Origin: Halodesulfovibrio sp.
GTDB lineage: Bacteria; Desulfobacterota; Desulfovibrionia; Desulfovibrionales; Desulfovibrionaceae
Direction: 5' to 3'
NCBI RefSeq assembly: GCF_025210605.1
Contig: NZ_JAOARI010000002.1
Location: 233,761-297,760, forward strand
Length of the DNA stretch: 64,000 bases
Of the stretch, positions 52,921 to 62,036 are shown in pieces (within the stretch, counting starts at the first letter, position 1; each line of letters starts with the position of its first letter). The position numbers and the translations under genes were made by a program. Under the pieces are notes generated by a model. The model worked only from the letters and a program-made list of their open reading frames with translations, searched no databases and had not been told where the DNA came from.

Positions 52921-54183
52921 CTACATACCATCAGTCAATATTTCATGCGTATCTGCAAGTTGCCTGTCATACTGTGACAGAATAGGAACAAGCGCAGAAG
53001 GCGAAATAGTTGTCTGCTCCAGAGTGTCTGGAAAAAAGTCAGGCAAATGAAACGTGCAGAAATCTTTTCGACGCAAGCCAGTAGCCATAATAGTTGCCAG
53101 ATGCACAACGCTTGTATCAAGCGGTGCCGGTGAAGATGATGGACTGTAACAATACCGCACAATGTTAATAAGAGGTTCAGGAATATTCCATGACTCTAAC
53201 AACAATGCCCCCACTTCGGCATGATTGAATCCAAAAACAGCACGTTCAGCCACGGGCAACGGTATGCCTTTTTTTCGACTGAGCAACACCGCTTTGCACA
53301 TGGAAGCCGGATCATAACTAATCATAAGCAGCATACCGACAGGCTGAAGCAACCCACCAACAAACAGGCGCTCTTCCATAAGTCCATCGCACTGCGATCC
53401 CAGAAGACGTGAGAGGATACCGCAAGATATCGCGTATTCCCAAAAATCCTGAACATTAAATACAGTATCCGGAACACCAGGGAAGTGATGTACAACACTT
53501 AACCCAAGCGTTAGCGTCGTCAATTCGTTTGAGCCAAGGATTGTCAACGCACGTTCAATGCTTTCAATGCGCGCAGGAAATCCGTAAAAAGGACTGTTAA
53601 CCAATTTTAAAATACGCGCAGCAAGACCGGTATCCTTGGCAACAATGCCCGCAAGCCTGCGTGAGGTTGTGAATGGAAAATTCAACTCACGCACTATTTC
53701 ATAATAAATATCAGGAAACGATGTAAGCTCGAGTTGCTTTTCCACCACATCTTCAAGAGTAACCATACCCGGACGGAGAGTACTTTTGCTTGCGTAATCA
53801 TAAAGATCACGCATTGACGCAGTGTCCATAATAGAAAATCTGTGACTTCGGATAGCCCGCGTAGTGCGCTTTATACAATGCGTCTTAAATTGGCGCAAAA
53901 AAGGTGATCCAGACTCCTGCCCCCGAAAAGCCTGTGTCACATAGCGCTTGGCAAGCAAATGTGCTTCATCCTCGACGGACTCTCTTTCCAACTGAGCCTG
54001 ACGGGATGTTACACGCGTTCCTCCCATGATATCAGCCTCAACAACCCCCCATGCTTTAAGAATCATTATCTTTTGTTCATCTAATTCAACACCGGCCGGA
54101 AAAAGACGTTTTCCCTTCAGCCCCCGAACTTCACTTTGAAGCACCATACCGGATTGAAGCAGGTCAATACTTAATTTTCCCAC
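52921..54183 (-). CDS. HDOD-domain protein
   Basis: 420-residue cytoplasmic signalling protein. The first ~70 residues are a beta-rich segment (GLKGKRLFPAGVELDEQKIMILKAWGV) that often precedes HDOD and HD-GYP domains. The HDOD domain spans ~150-345: LPFTTSRRLAG-type start, VNSPFYGFPARIESIERALTILG, and HAEVGALLLESWNIPEPL. HDOD proteins lack the HD-type nuclease residues and usually act in stress or chemotaxis/c-di-GMP pathways; its ligand is unknown. The GTG at 54183 is preferred, with AGGAG 6 nt before; TTG at 54189 would overlap the ribosome site. It may share a transcript with the enhancer-binding protein gene. Confidence 0.9.
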   Translation of the reverse strand: MGKLSIDLLQSGMVLQSEVRGLKGKRLFPAGVELDEQKIMILKAWGVVEADIMGGTRVTSRQAQLERESVEDEAHLLAKRYVTQAFRGQESGSPFLRQFKTHCIKRTTRAIRSHRFSIMDTASMRDLYDYASKSTLRPGMVTLEDVVEKQLELTSFPDIYYEIVRELNFPFTTSRRLAGIVAKDTGLAARILKLVNSPFYGFPARIESIERALTILGSNELTTLTLGLSVVHHFPGVPDTVFNVQDFWEYAISCGILSRLLGSQCDGLMEERLFVGGLLQPVGMLLMISYDPASMCKAVLLSRKKGIPLPVAERAVFGFNHAEVGALLLESWNIPEPLINIVRYCYSPSSSPAPLDTSVVHLATIMATGLRRKDFCTFHLPDFFPDTLEQTTISPSALVPILSQYDRQLADTHEILTDGM

Positions 54184-54385
54184 AAACAACTCCTGCTATT
54201 AATAATCACAATGCAACTTAACTAATCTATCCAAAATATGATATAATTCATAGCCCTCTTTGCGCTAAAAAACTCTATACACTATTTGTAAAATCATACA
54301 TAGATATAACAGTAACACCTTGTAACTTGTATGCTACAATTCAACATCTACTAATACAGTAACTAACACTGAGCGTGGTGCAGCA

Positions 54386-55738
54386 ATGTCAGAATACAAC
54401 AGTAAAGCTAAAGAAATCGTTATTCTAGGTGGTGGATTCGCCGGACTTTGGGCAGCAAAAGAATTCGGTAAAAAGGAAGGATACAACGTCACAGTTGTTG
54501 ACCGGAACAACTATCACCTCTTCCAGCCCCTTTTATATCAAGTAGCATCCGCAGGGTTAGAGCCGGAACAAATTTCGTATCCACTCCGTGGCACTTTTCG
54601 CAAAATGCTGAATATTGAATTCCGCATGGCAGAAATCACCGGTGTAGATCTAGATAAAAAAGTCCTCCACAGCGATGTTGGAGCCATTCCTTACGATGGA
54701 CTGATTATAGCACTGGGCAGTGTAACCAATTTCTTCGGTATCGAAGGCGCAGAAGAGTATGCATTCTCGCTCAAAAGCGCTGAAGAAGCTATCGACATCC
54801 GCAACCATATTCTTTCCTGCTTTGAATATGCACAGCACGAAACAGACCCGGAAATTCGCAAAGAACTACTGACCTTCACAATTGTCGGCGGAGGCCCTAC
54901 AGGTGTTGAATATGCCGGTGCTCTTTCCGAGCTTGTGAACACATCCCTGCACCGAGACTTTCGAGGCTTAAACAAAGAGGATGTGAAGATAATGCTCATA
55001 GAGGGAGAAAACGGTCCACTCAACGGATATCCTGATTCTCTTCGCAACTATGCCAAAAGACGGTTGGAAAAACTTGGTGTGCACGGATGGTATCATCAAC
55101 ACGTCACTAAAGTAGAGGCAGACAAGGTAACATTAAAAAAAGGGATTACAATTCCAACACGCACAGTACTGTGGACTGCCGGAATCCGTGGCAACAAGGT
55201 TGCAGAACATATGGGCGTACCACTTGGTCATTCCAACCGAATTATTACGACACCAACACTGCAACTGGAAAATCATCCAGAAGTCCTTGTTGCTGGCGAC
55301 TTAGCACTACCAATGGATGGTGATACCCCTCTCATAGGTCCTACAGTTGCTCCAAACGCAATTCAACAGGGAGCGCACTCTGCAAAGAATCTAATGAAAT
55401 ACTTCGAAGGGGAAGAACTCAAGCCATTTTCATACTTTGATAAAGGCTCGCTAGCCACCATTGGTCGTTCTAGCGCAGTTGTTCACTTAGGAAAACTCAA
55501 AATTACCGGTTTCTTTGCATGGATTACGTGGTTGATAATACACCTTCTCTATCTCATCGGATTCAGAAACCGCGTTATTGTCTTTATCAACTGGGCATTT
55601 GAGTACCTTTTCTTTGAACGCGGAGTACGGTTAATTATGCCGAAGACAAAAGATACAGTCCCGCAAGGAAAGGTTGATGAGTATTCAACAGAAAGTACAG
55701 AAGGCGAAGCCCTTAATGAACGTTCATCCAGCACATAA
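54386..55738 (+). CDS. ndh: Type II NADH dehydrogenase
   Basis: 450-residue FAD-dependent NADH:quinone oxidoreductase that passes electrons to menaquinone without pumping protons. FAD-binding motif IVILGGGFAGLWAAKEF at the N-terminus; NADH-binding motif FTIVGGGPTGVEYAGAL near residue 168; VLVAGDLA (about residue 300) for FAD. Two hydrophobic stretches near the C-terminus (ITGFFAWITWLIIHLLYLIG and a shorter one) anchor it to the membrane. The ribosome site is weak. In a sulfate reducer it may help with NADH balance or oxygen stress. It is monocistronic. Confidence 0.93.
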   Translation: MSEYNSKAKEIVILGGGFAGLWAAKEFGKKEGYNVTVVDRNNYHLFQPLLYQVASAGLEPEQISYPLRGTFRKMLNIEFRMAEITGVDLDKKVLHSDVGAIPYDGLIIALGSVTNFFGIEGAEEYAFSLKSAEEAIDIRNHILSCFEYAQHETDPEIRKELLTFTIVGGGPTGVEYAGALSELVNTSLHRDFRGLNKEDVKIMLIEGENGPLNGYPDSLRNYAKRRLEKLGVHGWYHQHVTKVEADKVTLKKGITIPTRTVLWTAGIRGNKVAEHMGVPLGHSNRIITTPTLQLENHPEVLVAGDLALPMDGDTPLIGPTVAPNAIQQGAHSAKNLMKYFEGEELKPFSYFDKGSLATIGRSSAVVHLGKLKITGFFAWITWLIIHLLYLIGFRNRVIVFINWAFEYLFFERGVRLIMPKTKDTVPQGKVDEYSTESTEGEALNERSSST

Positions 55739-56134
55739 CATCATGAAAAAATCACTAGGACTCGTTATATTTCAGACGGGTATGTCTTTTAGAATATGAA
55801 GTAAACAGGCAGCTGAAGTACAAAATACGTAAATATCAGGCACGGTCATACTGGCTTTTAAACAAGCGGAAGAATTTTTGGTTTACTATAATCTTTTCTA
55901 AGGTTGATAAGTATCAAAAGTACGGGCAGTATGCAGGTACGGTAATAATTTTTTATAGACCATTATTGCCATGCTGCTTTTATCGCAGATGAAATGACCC
56001 CGTTTACAGACAGAGTCGGTTTTTGAGCTGATTAAAACAAGCCGGTACAAAACGCCGTAACAATGATTGCACACTATCTATGCTGTTACGAGTTCATCTG
56101 TACAGGCGTGTTATCAAGCTGAGAGGATGTGCTT
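55739..56134. other. Gene-free interval
   Basis: About 400 bp of AT-rich sequence between ndh and a small gene. No clear hairpin terminator, repeat or ORF that I can support. Confidence 0.4.
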
Positions 56135-56353
56135 ATGATTTTGAATGCCAATCAACTGAAGGCGTTGCGCCAACGCAATGATGAAGAGCTACGCAAAGAG
56201 CAGCCAAGCTACGGCTACCCCGCACAAACAATTCGTGATCTGCTTCACACTGTGGAAGCAACAAAGAAAGAAAAGAAAAAGTGGCAGCGGTTAGCTCAGG
56301 AACGCGGCAGCGTAATTGAAATCATGAAGAGAACACGGGAAGAACAAATTTAG
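56135..56353 (+). CDS. Small hypothetical, charged helical protein
   Basis: 72 residues, function not recognised. The sequence is rich in Lys, Glu, Arg and Gln (LKALRQRNDEELRKEQ, EATKKEKKKWQRLAQERG), with predicted long helices and no Cys or membrane segment. It starts at the ATG at 56135, with GAGAGGA 7 nt upstream; an in-frame GTG at 56129 overlaps this site. A good terminator follows, so the gene is probably real. Its neighbours give no clue. Confidence 0.65.
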   Translation: MILNANQLKALRQRNDEELRKEQPSYGYPAQTIRDLLHTVEATKKEKKKWQRLAQERGSVIEIMKRTREEQI

Positions 56354-56361
56354 TTCTTACT

Positions 56362-56392
56362 AAAAAAGGAAAGGGCATCCTTTCCTTTTTTT
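56362..56392 (+). terminator. Rho-independent terminator
   Basis: AAAAAAGGAAAGG / CCTTTCCTTTTTT, 13-bp stem with 4-nt loop, followed by T's. Confidence 0.85.
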
Positions 56393-56572
56393 ACGTCACA
56401 TATCCTGTCCTAGAAAAAGTGCATAACCCTAAGACTTATTATAAAGAACCAACCTAAAACAAGGACTAAACGTTCTCAGCGACGATAATAGCATGTTGCC
56501 TGAGAACTACATTCTTTCAGTATAAAAAGCCTGTGGCTATACGAGACATCAGGCAAGCACAGTTTAATGTCA

Positions 56573-56809
56573 CTATTTTTTTGGCTCTTTTGTTCCTGAA
56601 TAGGTACAGGCGTTGCGAATCATTCTGTAGTGCCCTTCTTTATCAACCCCGATAGGACGCCCGCACAAACAGAAAACCTTGCCGTCCCGCTCATCGATTT
56701 CGAATATCTTTTTTATTCGATCCTTATGACACCGGACGACCTCACCCTTGCCTATTTTATAGTATTTCCAAAGCTTCCTGCGGCAGGATGCACACTTAAA
56801 AGTCAGCAT
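56573..56809 (-). CDS. Small zinc-ribbon-like protein
   Basis: 78 residues, unnamed. Cys pairs CASC (about residues 6-9) and CLC (47-49), together with a single Cys and His around residues 27-28, could form one zinc site. The first half is basic (CRRKLWKYYKIGKGEVVRCHKDRIKK), which fits RNA or DNA contact. CAGGAGGAAT precedes the ATG, so it is well supported as a gene. It is 68 nt downstream of rluA on the same strand and may be in its operon. Confidence 0.72.
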   Translation of the reverse strand: MLTFKCASCRRKLWKYYKIGKGEVVRCHKDRIKKIFEIDERDGKVFCLCGRPIGVDKEGHYRMIRNACTYSGTKEPKK

Positions 56810-56877
56810 TATATTCCTCCTGACGGGTTAGCCATACCAAAATTAGCACCTAGAACACGACGAGTCTTGGTGACTCA

Positions 56878-57537
56878 TTAAAAATCCGGTGCTCTATCAA
56901 ATTCGAGCATTTCACCGGAAACAGGATGCGCTATCTTCAAGTATCTTGAATGCAACATCAAGCGTTCACCGGGGTTACGGGTTCCATACAGATTATCTCC
57001 CACAATCGGACAACCTAGCCCGAATTTGTGCGATGAATGCACACGCAGTTGATGCGTACGTCCAGTAATCAAGTCAAACGCAATGCGCGTCTTTCCATTC
57101 TGATAATCAAGTTTTTCCCACAGGGTAATACAACGCTTGCCTTGAAGAGGGTCATATATGCGGATAGGGCTGTTGAACCAGTCCAGACGCAACGGCAGAT
57201 CAATAGTACCGCTCTCTCCTCGCACTTCCCCATCAAGAATTGCTTCATATTTTTTACCAACACGACGCTCGCGGAATTCTGTTGAAAGATTCCGCTTTGC
57301 TTCCATTGTCAGTCCTAAAATAAGAATCCCAGAAGTGGACATATCAAGGCGATGCGCTTCTGGATGCTCAATACATTCCGGATACATTTCGCGTACACGG
57401 CTTACCACACAATCAGCCTTTTCCGGCCCCTTGCCGGGAACAGACAATAAGCCGGAAGGCTTATACACTACAACACAGTGTTCATCTTCGTATAAAACAT
57501 CTATTGAAAGATGCGATGCATCATATTTATCAAACAT
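56878..57537 (-). CDS. rluA: RluA-family RNA pseudouridine synthase
   Basis: 219-residue pseudouridine synthase, the same length as E. coli RluA, which modifies 23S rRNA U746 and tRNA U32. Motif II with the catalytic Asp is HRLDMSTSGILIL (about residues 62-74); KKYEAILDG and GRTHQLRVHSSHKFG are the other hallmarks. It lacks an S4 domain. Immediately upstream, 15 nt away, is a gene whose product resembles the N-terminal part of long RluA proteins of other bacteria, so the two probably work together. Confidence 0.92.
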   Translation of the reverse strand: MFDKYDASHLSIDVLYEDEHCVVVYKPSGLLSVPGKGPEKADCVVSRVREMYPECIEHPEAHRLDMSTSGILILGLTMEAKRNLSTEFRERRVGKKYEAILDGEVRGESGTIDLPLRLDWFNSPIRIYDPLQGKRCITLWEKLDYQNGKTRIAFDLITGRTHQLRVHSSHKFGLGCPIVGDNLYGTRNPGERLMLHSRYLKIAHPVSGEMLEFDRAPDF

Positions 57538-57552
57538 GTATCATTCCAAACG

Positions 57553-58485
57553 TTATGTAAGCCCACAAAGCATAAAACCGAGAATCGGCTGGCATTTTTC
57601 TTCGCACGCTTCATAAAAATTGCCGTGCTGCCGTGTTTGTGACTTATTCTCCGCCCCGAAAAAAAATTCTGCAATACCAAGTGGTGTCAGTTGATTCTGC
57701 TGTGCATAGTGAATCAACTTAGGAGCGCAGCAATCTGCCGTTCCGGTACGCATTCCCTGCTTGCTGAAAAATACGTCCTTCAACTGCTTCTGTTCTCCCT
57801 TAAAATTCCCAAGAACATATACTCCGTACAATTCATCCATCAACGCGCGAGAGCACGCTTTACGCTCCTGCTTCAACTGGCGTAGCAACGTGGTCTCTGC
57901 GGGATCAAGTGCGGCAATACGTTCCGAATACTCGTTAACAACCTTGTTCCCAACAGAGTAGACTTCGTTATACCGACCCAAATCCATAACAGGCGGAACC
58001 CATCCGGGGATTTCGTACATTCTGTCATACTGACCGGAAAAAGCGCGGACAATACCTACAGTGCCATCCTGCTTTTTGCAGACCATAATGCCGAGCATCT
58101 GCCCCAGAGCTTTACCCCAAAGGTAATCCAAGCTGTAATGCGGATCACCTTCAAGCGCATCCAGTTTACTTTGAATGATGTGACGGTCTGCAACACCTTC
58201 TGGAACAGGAAGGAGCATATCCCCCTTGTCTTCCAGTTCTTGCATCAACGCTTTTGCATAAAAGCGAGCCTGCCCGTATGGTACAGAGTGTACACTCCCG
58301 CATGCAGCGCAATAGCCGAATGCCGCTGCTTCTTCAGAAAATTCATCTGTACATGTCTCCACAGGAATAAACACTCTTCTCTCCTTAGGCGTAAATAGCA
58401 GAGTTCCATGTTCTGCACCGCAAGGTATATAGGCACTGAATGCAAGAACAGCAAGGGAATGATGATCTACAGACAGCACAAGCAA
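57553..58485 (-). CDS. Free-standing homologue of the N-terminal domain of long RluA proteins
   Basis: About 310 residues, no catalytic pseudouridine synthase motif. The C-terminal part (GTADCCAPKLIHYAQQ, PLGIAEFFFG, RQHGNFYEACEEKCQPILG) matches, from memory, the conserved N-terminal region of the ~550-residue RluA-type enzymes of gammaproteobacteria and Bacteroidetes. Several Cys/His in these motifs and a CAAC pair (GYCAACGSVHSV) suggest metal binding. Here the domain is a separate gene 15 nt before rluA. The start is uncertain: TTG 58485 has GGCAGG upstream, GTG 58479 is also possible, and GTG 58536 lies within a terminator and is rejected. Confidence 0.7.
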   Translation of the reverse strand: MLVLSVDHHSLAVLAFSAYIPCGAEHGTLLFTPKERRVFIPVETCTDEFSEEAAAFGYCAACGSVHSVPYGQARFYAKALMQELEDKGDMLLPVPEGVADRHIIQSKLDALEGDPHYSLDYLWGKALGQMLGIMVCKKQDGTVGIVRAFSGQYDRMYEIPGWVPPVMDLGRYNEVYSVGNKVVNEYSERIAALDPAETTLLRQLKQERKACSRALMDELYGVYVLGNFKGEQKQLKDVFFSKQGMRTGTADCCAPKLIHYAQQNQLTPLGIAEFFFGAENKSQTRQHGNFYEACEEKCQPILGFMLCGLT

Positions 58486-58512
58486 AAAACATGTGCCTGC
58501 CAGTCTGCGAAC

Positions 58513-58549
58513 AAAAAAAAACGAGGTGATAAACACCTCGTTTTTTTTT
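58513..58549. terminator. Bidirectional rho-independent terminator
   Basis: ACGAGGTG / CACCTCGT stem with a 5-nt loop, flanked by nine A and nine T. Confidence 0.85.
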
Positions 58550-58826
58550 GCAGATCTACCGGATAGAATGACTATAATTTATAAAAAATCCCTATAGTAG
58601 CGGCAGCTTACCCTGCATAGAACATGACGGCAAACACCTAAAGAGAAAATCAATGTATCGAGCGTAGTATCCGGAAATCCAGCGATGTTACCATCGCTTA
58701 TATTGCAACACGGCATAAGGACTGCGATTTAGAGGCATAATAAGAAAACATACGACCAGGGATGCATGACCTGAATGCCTTTTCTATTCTGCGTACTCCT
58801 ACGCTTCCATTGCCGATGCAATGTTC
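58550..58826. other. Gene-free interval
   Basis: About 280 bp. AGCGATG / CATCGCT hairpin near 58684-58701 without a T-run. No gene or repeat was recognised. Confidence 0.35.
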
Positions 58827-59225
58827 TTAGTGGTTGCCGCAAGTGTGACCGCTACCGCCGCCACAAGTAAATTCCTGTGAGAAGCGAGGAAGAGAGCCAG
58901 CAATAAATGCGCTGATTGCATCCTGCACGTTTGCTGCACCGTTACCGTGCAGAACATCAATGCCAACCTGACGGAAGCCCATCAATGGACGCATGCCCAT
59001 ACCGCCGGAAATAATAGCCTGCACTTTGTGCTCTGCAAGGTAATTTACAGGAGCCATGCAACCGCCATGTTCATGCGGAATATTAGGGATAACTTCAACA
59101 TTGGAAATGTTGCCGTTTTCTACAGAAACAAGTGTGTACATCTGGCAATGGCCAAAGTGTGCATCCACGCCAGCTTCGAGTCCACCTGGTACTGCTGATG
59201 GAACTGCTACGAGAGTTGAAGACAT
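58827..59225 (-). CDS. NifX/NifB-type cofactor-binding protein
   Basis: 132-residue small protein of the dinitrogenase iron-molybdenum cofactor biosynthesis fold. Core: AVPSAVPGGLEAGVDAHFGHCQMYTLV (start to about residue 37), IISGGMGMRPLMGFRQVGIDV and a final CGGGSGHTCGNH with two Cys and two His, probably for metal binding. In Desulfovibrio such proteins accompany MinD-type ATPases in the orange-protein (Orp) clusters rather than nitrogenase; no nif genes are in this window. The ATG at 59225 has AAGGAG upstream. It is the last gene of the cluster. Confidence 0.88.
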   Translation of the reverse strand: MSSTLVAVPSAVPGGLEAGVDAHFGHCQMYTLVSVENGNISNVEVIPNIPHEHGGCMAPVNYLAEHKVQAIISGGMGMRPLMGFRQVGIDVLHGNGAANVQDAISAFIAGSLPRFSQEFTCGGGSGHTCGNH

Positions 59226-59271
59226 ATTTTCTCCTTGTAACATGTCAAATTTCTAGTGCTGCAAAATAAAA

Positions 59272-60135
59272 TTACAGCTGTAAGAGTACATTATTCCAGA
59301 TACCGGCAAAGGCAGTGTACATAACTGAATCAAATTCGGTAACAGTCTTGCGCTCCACCATAGCTGCTGTAACAGCATCTGAGTGGGGAACACGACCGAC
59401 TACCGGATATCCGTGCTGAGTGCAAAACGATTCAATTTTATCTGTCATGTCGGTATTTAAATCATATTTATTAATGACCACACATCCTTTTACACGGAAG
59501 TGGTCACACAATGCGGCAACGCGTTCTAAATCATGCAGCCCTGACGGGGTAGGCTCAGTGACAAACACGGCAAGATCTGTCCCCGAAAGAGAGCTGATAA
59601 CAGGACAACCGATCCCCGGCGCACCATCCGCAAGCAAAATCTCATGACCATGTTCTTTTGCTGTTTTGCGCGCTTCATCTTTTAACAACGCCACAAGTCT
59701 GCCGGAGTTTTCTTCGCCCGGATACAGTTGCGCATGTACAAGATTACCGAAACGGGTCTCAGACCTGTACCATTCGCCACATTTTTTTAATTCGAAATCA
59801 ATTGCTTCAGCAGGACACAGCGCTACGCAAACCTTGCAGCCTTCGCACTTCAGCGGGTCAACAACATAACGACCATTGTCCAGCTTGATAGCGTCAAAGC
59901 GACAGCGGGTTAAACATTCACCACACTGTACACAGTCGTCCTGACGTATGCTTGCTTCATATCCAGACCAAAATTCATGATCCTGATACTTTTCCGGCTG
60001 GCTGATAAGATGAAAATCTGGTGCATCTACATCCAAATCGCATAGAATCGCATTTTCGGAAAGATGAGCAAACGCGCCAGTAACAGTTGTTTTACCAGCT
60101 CCGCCCTTGCCGCTGATTACGAGAATCTCATGCAT
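59272..60135 (-). CDS. MinD-like P-loop ATPase with ferredoxin insertion (second copy)
   Basis: 287-residue cytoplasmic ATPase. The deviant Walker A GKGGAGKTT (about residues 9-17) is followed by a 2x[4Fe-4S] ferredoxin module (CVQCGECLTRC and CEGCKVCVALC, about residues 68-109) inserted into the MinD fold, then DGAPGIGCPV as Walker B/switch II and TEPTPSGLHDLER. This architecture is the MRP/Orp group of ATPases that handle Fe-S or metal cofactors. Its start overlaps the end of the preceding paralogue by 8 nt, so both are translated together. Confidence 0.93.
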   Translation of the reverse strand: MHEILVISGKGGAGKTTVTGAFAHLSENAILCDLDVDAPDFHLISQPEKYQDHEFWSGYEASIRQDDCVQCGECLTRCRFDAIKLDNGRYVVDPLKCEGCKVCVALCPAEAIDFELKKCGEWYRSETRFGNLVHAQLYPGEENSGRLVALLKDEARKTAKEHGHEILLADGAPGIGCPVISSLSGTDLAVFVTEPTPSGLHDLERVAALCDHFRVKGCVVINKYDLNTDMTDKIESFCTQHGYPVVGRVPHSDAVTAAMVERKTVTEFDSVMYTAFAGIWNNVLLQL

Positions 60136-60982
60136 GGACAGACTCCTGAATAGAACGGGTCAATTCTTCAAACACAGGCTTCAAACTTGGAACTGCATCA
60201 GTAATTACTGACCCTGTTGAATACGCTTCTGCAATACCTCTTTCAAACGGAATCTCCGCCCAAATCGGAATATTTTTTTCTTTACAGAAGTCGTACACCT
60301 GTCTGTCACCAATTCCTGCCTTATTTATCACAACGCCTGTGGGCTTGTTAAAGACAGAAAAGGCTTCATACGCAATCTTAAAATCATAAAATCCAAACGG
60401 GGTAGGCTCTGTTACCAGCACCAGACAATCTGCATCTGCGACAGCACAAACAGCAGGGCAACTCGCACCGGGAGGAGAGTCGAGAATAACATCACGAGAA
60501 TCATGTTCATACGTTGAAAAGACCTCGTTTTTAACCAACTTCATTAGTGGAGGACACATCGCCTCACCGATGCGTAGTCTACCCATATGGAACGCAATAT
60601 CACCGGAAGTGCCATGGCACAGCTCGCCCAGCTCGCGAGAACTCTCTGTTAATGCGCCGGTTGGACACACAGCAATACAACCGCCACAACCATGACACAT
60701 ATCTGGAAAAGTTAATAAAGTATCCCCTATTAATGCAATTGCCTTAAACTGGCACAACTCAGCGCAGGCTCCACAAGAGGTGCACATCCTCTCGTCTGCT
60801 TCAGGAACTTCTATATAGCCTTTTTCCGTTCCGGTGATTGCAGGATGTAAAAATAGATGAAGATTCGGCTCTTCAATATCAAGGTCAACCGCAGCAACAG
60901 GGGCTTTCCAGTTAGCTGCCAATGCTGCGGTAACCGTAGTTTTTCCAGTGCCACCTTTACCGCTGGCTACTGCAATAATCAC
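60128..60982 (-). CDS. MinD-like P-loop ATPase with ferredoxin insertion (first copy)
   Basis: 284-residue paralogue of the next gene. Walker A is GKGGTGKTT (residues 8-16); the ferredoxin insert has CTSCGACAELC and CHGCGGCIAVC (about residues 67-108); DSPPGASCPAV and TEPTPFGFYDFK follow. Pairs of these ATPases are typical of Desulfovibrio and probably form a heterodimer that moves metal-sulfur cofactors. The start is GTG, sharing one base with the stop of the upstream NifX-like gene (TAGTG), with GGAGG inside that gene. This is tight translational coupling. Confidence 0.93.
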   Translation of the reverse strand: MIIAVASGKGGTGKTTVTAALAANWKAPVAAVDLDIEEPNLHLFLHPAITGTEKGYIEVPEADERMCTSCGACAELCQFKAIALIGDTLLTFPDMCHGCGGCIAVCPTGALTESSRELGELCHGTSGDIAFHMGRLRIGEAMCPPLMKLVKNEVFSTYEHDSRDVILDSPPGASCPAVCAVADADCLVLVTEPTPFGFYDFKIAYEAFSVFNKPTGVVINKAGIGDRQVYDFCKEKNIPIWAEIPFERGIAEAYSTGSVITDAVPSLKPVFEELTRSIQESVHA

Positions 60983-61530
60983 TAGAAGCGACCTCCGCCT
61001 CTTTGACCGCCACAGCGTCCACCGCCCTGACCGCCACCTTGTCCGCGACCCATACCACGGCCTTGACCGCGTCCGCCGCCACCTTGACCACGTCCGGCAC
61101 CATTACAGTTCCCTGCATTTGGGGTCTGCTGAGGAGCCTGAGCAGCACCGCCGCCCATACCGCTTTTCCCTTCAGCATTAGGTGAAGCTGCAAGAGTGAT
61201 ATTGCCGTTGTTAAATTCTTCCACTGCCTTGCGCACGGTCATGTTTTCAACATCCTGACCAACTTGAACATGTGCCGCTTCCAATGCAGTAAACGCTTTA
61301 GGACCTACATAGCCGGTGAGTACAACCTGTGCACCGCTTCCTGCTACGTTCTGTGCAGCTTGAATGCCTGCACCTTGAGACATGGTCTGAGAAAGACCAT
61401 TATCCAAGTAAGAAAATTCAAGACTCTGAGAATCGACAATCAAAAAGCCAGGTGCTCGTCCGAAACGAGGGTTAACAGTATCGTCAAGTGTGGGACCATT
61501 GGTACTGATTGCTAATTTAACTGATTCCAT
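60982..61530 (-). CDS. NifX/NifB-domain protein with Gly/Arg-rich tail
   Basis: 182 residues. The NifX-type domain (residues 1-115) has KLAISTNGPTLDDTVNPRFGRAPGFLIVD-type beginning (start NPRFGRAP near residue 20) and VVLTGYVGPKAFTALEAA. The final ~50 residues are repeats of Gly, Arg and Gln (for example GRGQGGGGRGQGRGMG), like RGG boxes, probably disordered; two Cys (NCNGAG and GRCGGQ) lie in this tail. Such tails occur in Desulfovibrio relatives. AAGGAG precedes the ATG. It is cotranscribed with the MinD pair and follows the DUF134 gene by 78 nt. Confidence 0.86.
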   Translation of the reverse strand: MESVKLAISTNGPTLDDTVNPRFGRAPGFLIVDSQSLEFSYLDNGLSQTMSQGAGIQAAQNVAGSGAQVVLTGYVGPKAFTALEAAHVQVGQDVENMTVRKAVEEFNNGNITLAASPNAEGKSGMGGGAAQAPQQTPNAGNCNGAGRGQGGGGRGQGRGMGRGQGGGQGGGRCGGQRGGGRF

Positions 61531-61608
61531 AAAAATACTCCTTGTGATGTCATTGCATCAGAAAATGCTGGCTCAAGCGCCTCAGCGTTACATATATTCA
61601 CGCCGGAC

Positions 61609-61968
61609 TTACCTCTCTGTCTGCTTACCACCTGAAAAACAAGGCTGTCCTGCTTCATTCTTAGCTTGTAAGTCTGCTTCAAATTTATAATCCCCACCTT
61701 CAACTCGAATCGCGCATCCTTTTGCAAGCGCTGTTGCCACAGTTTTTCGAGCACCAGCTAAAATGCGACCAAGAGTAGGACGGGAAACACCCATCTGTGT
61801 TGCAGCTTCTTCCTGTAAAAATCCCTCAGCATCAATCAACTGTAACGCTTCAAATTCGTCAACAGACAATTCTACTGTTCTTAAATCCATCATCGGAATT
61901 CCCTGTGGTTTATAAAAGACCACATGAGGCATCTTTCTGACAACGCGGGTTATTTTTCGTCTGCCCAC
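61609..61968 (-). CDS. DUF134 helix-turn-helix regulator
   Basis: 119-residue DNA-binding protein. DUF134 signatures: GRRKITRVV at the N-terminus, FYKPQGIP, and a sigma-70 region 4-like helix-turn-helix around LTVDEFEALQLIDAEGFLQEEAA-type sequence (LSVDEFEALQLID) and MGVSRPTLGRIL (about residues 59-70). It is the first gene of the NifX-MinD-MinD-NifX unit and probably its regulator. The start is GTG, with AGGAG 7 nt upstream. A large inverted repeat 69-124 bp before it is a candidate operator. Confidence 0.9.
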   Translation of the reverse strand: MGRRKITRVVRKMPHVVFYKPQGIPMMDLRTVELSVDEFEALQLIDAEGFLQEEAATQMGVSRPTLGRILAGARKTVATALAKGCAIRVEGGDYKFEADLQAKNEAGQPCFSGGKQTER

Positions 61969-62036
61969 AGATTCTCCTGTTCGGTTAGTAAGTGTTCACA
62001 CTGTATGCCCTCGCTTTGCAAAGTCAACACAAAAAA

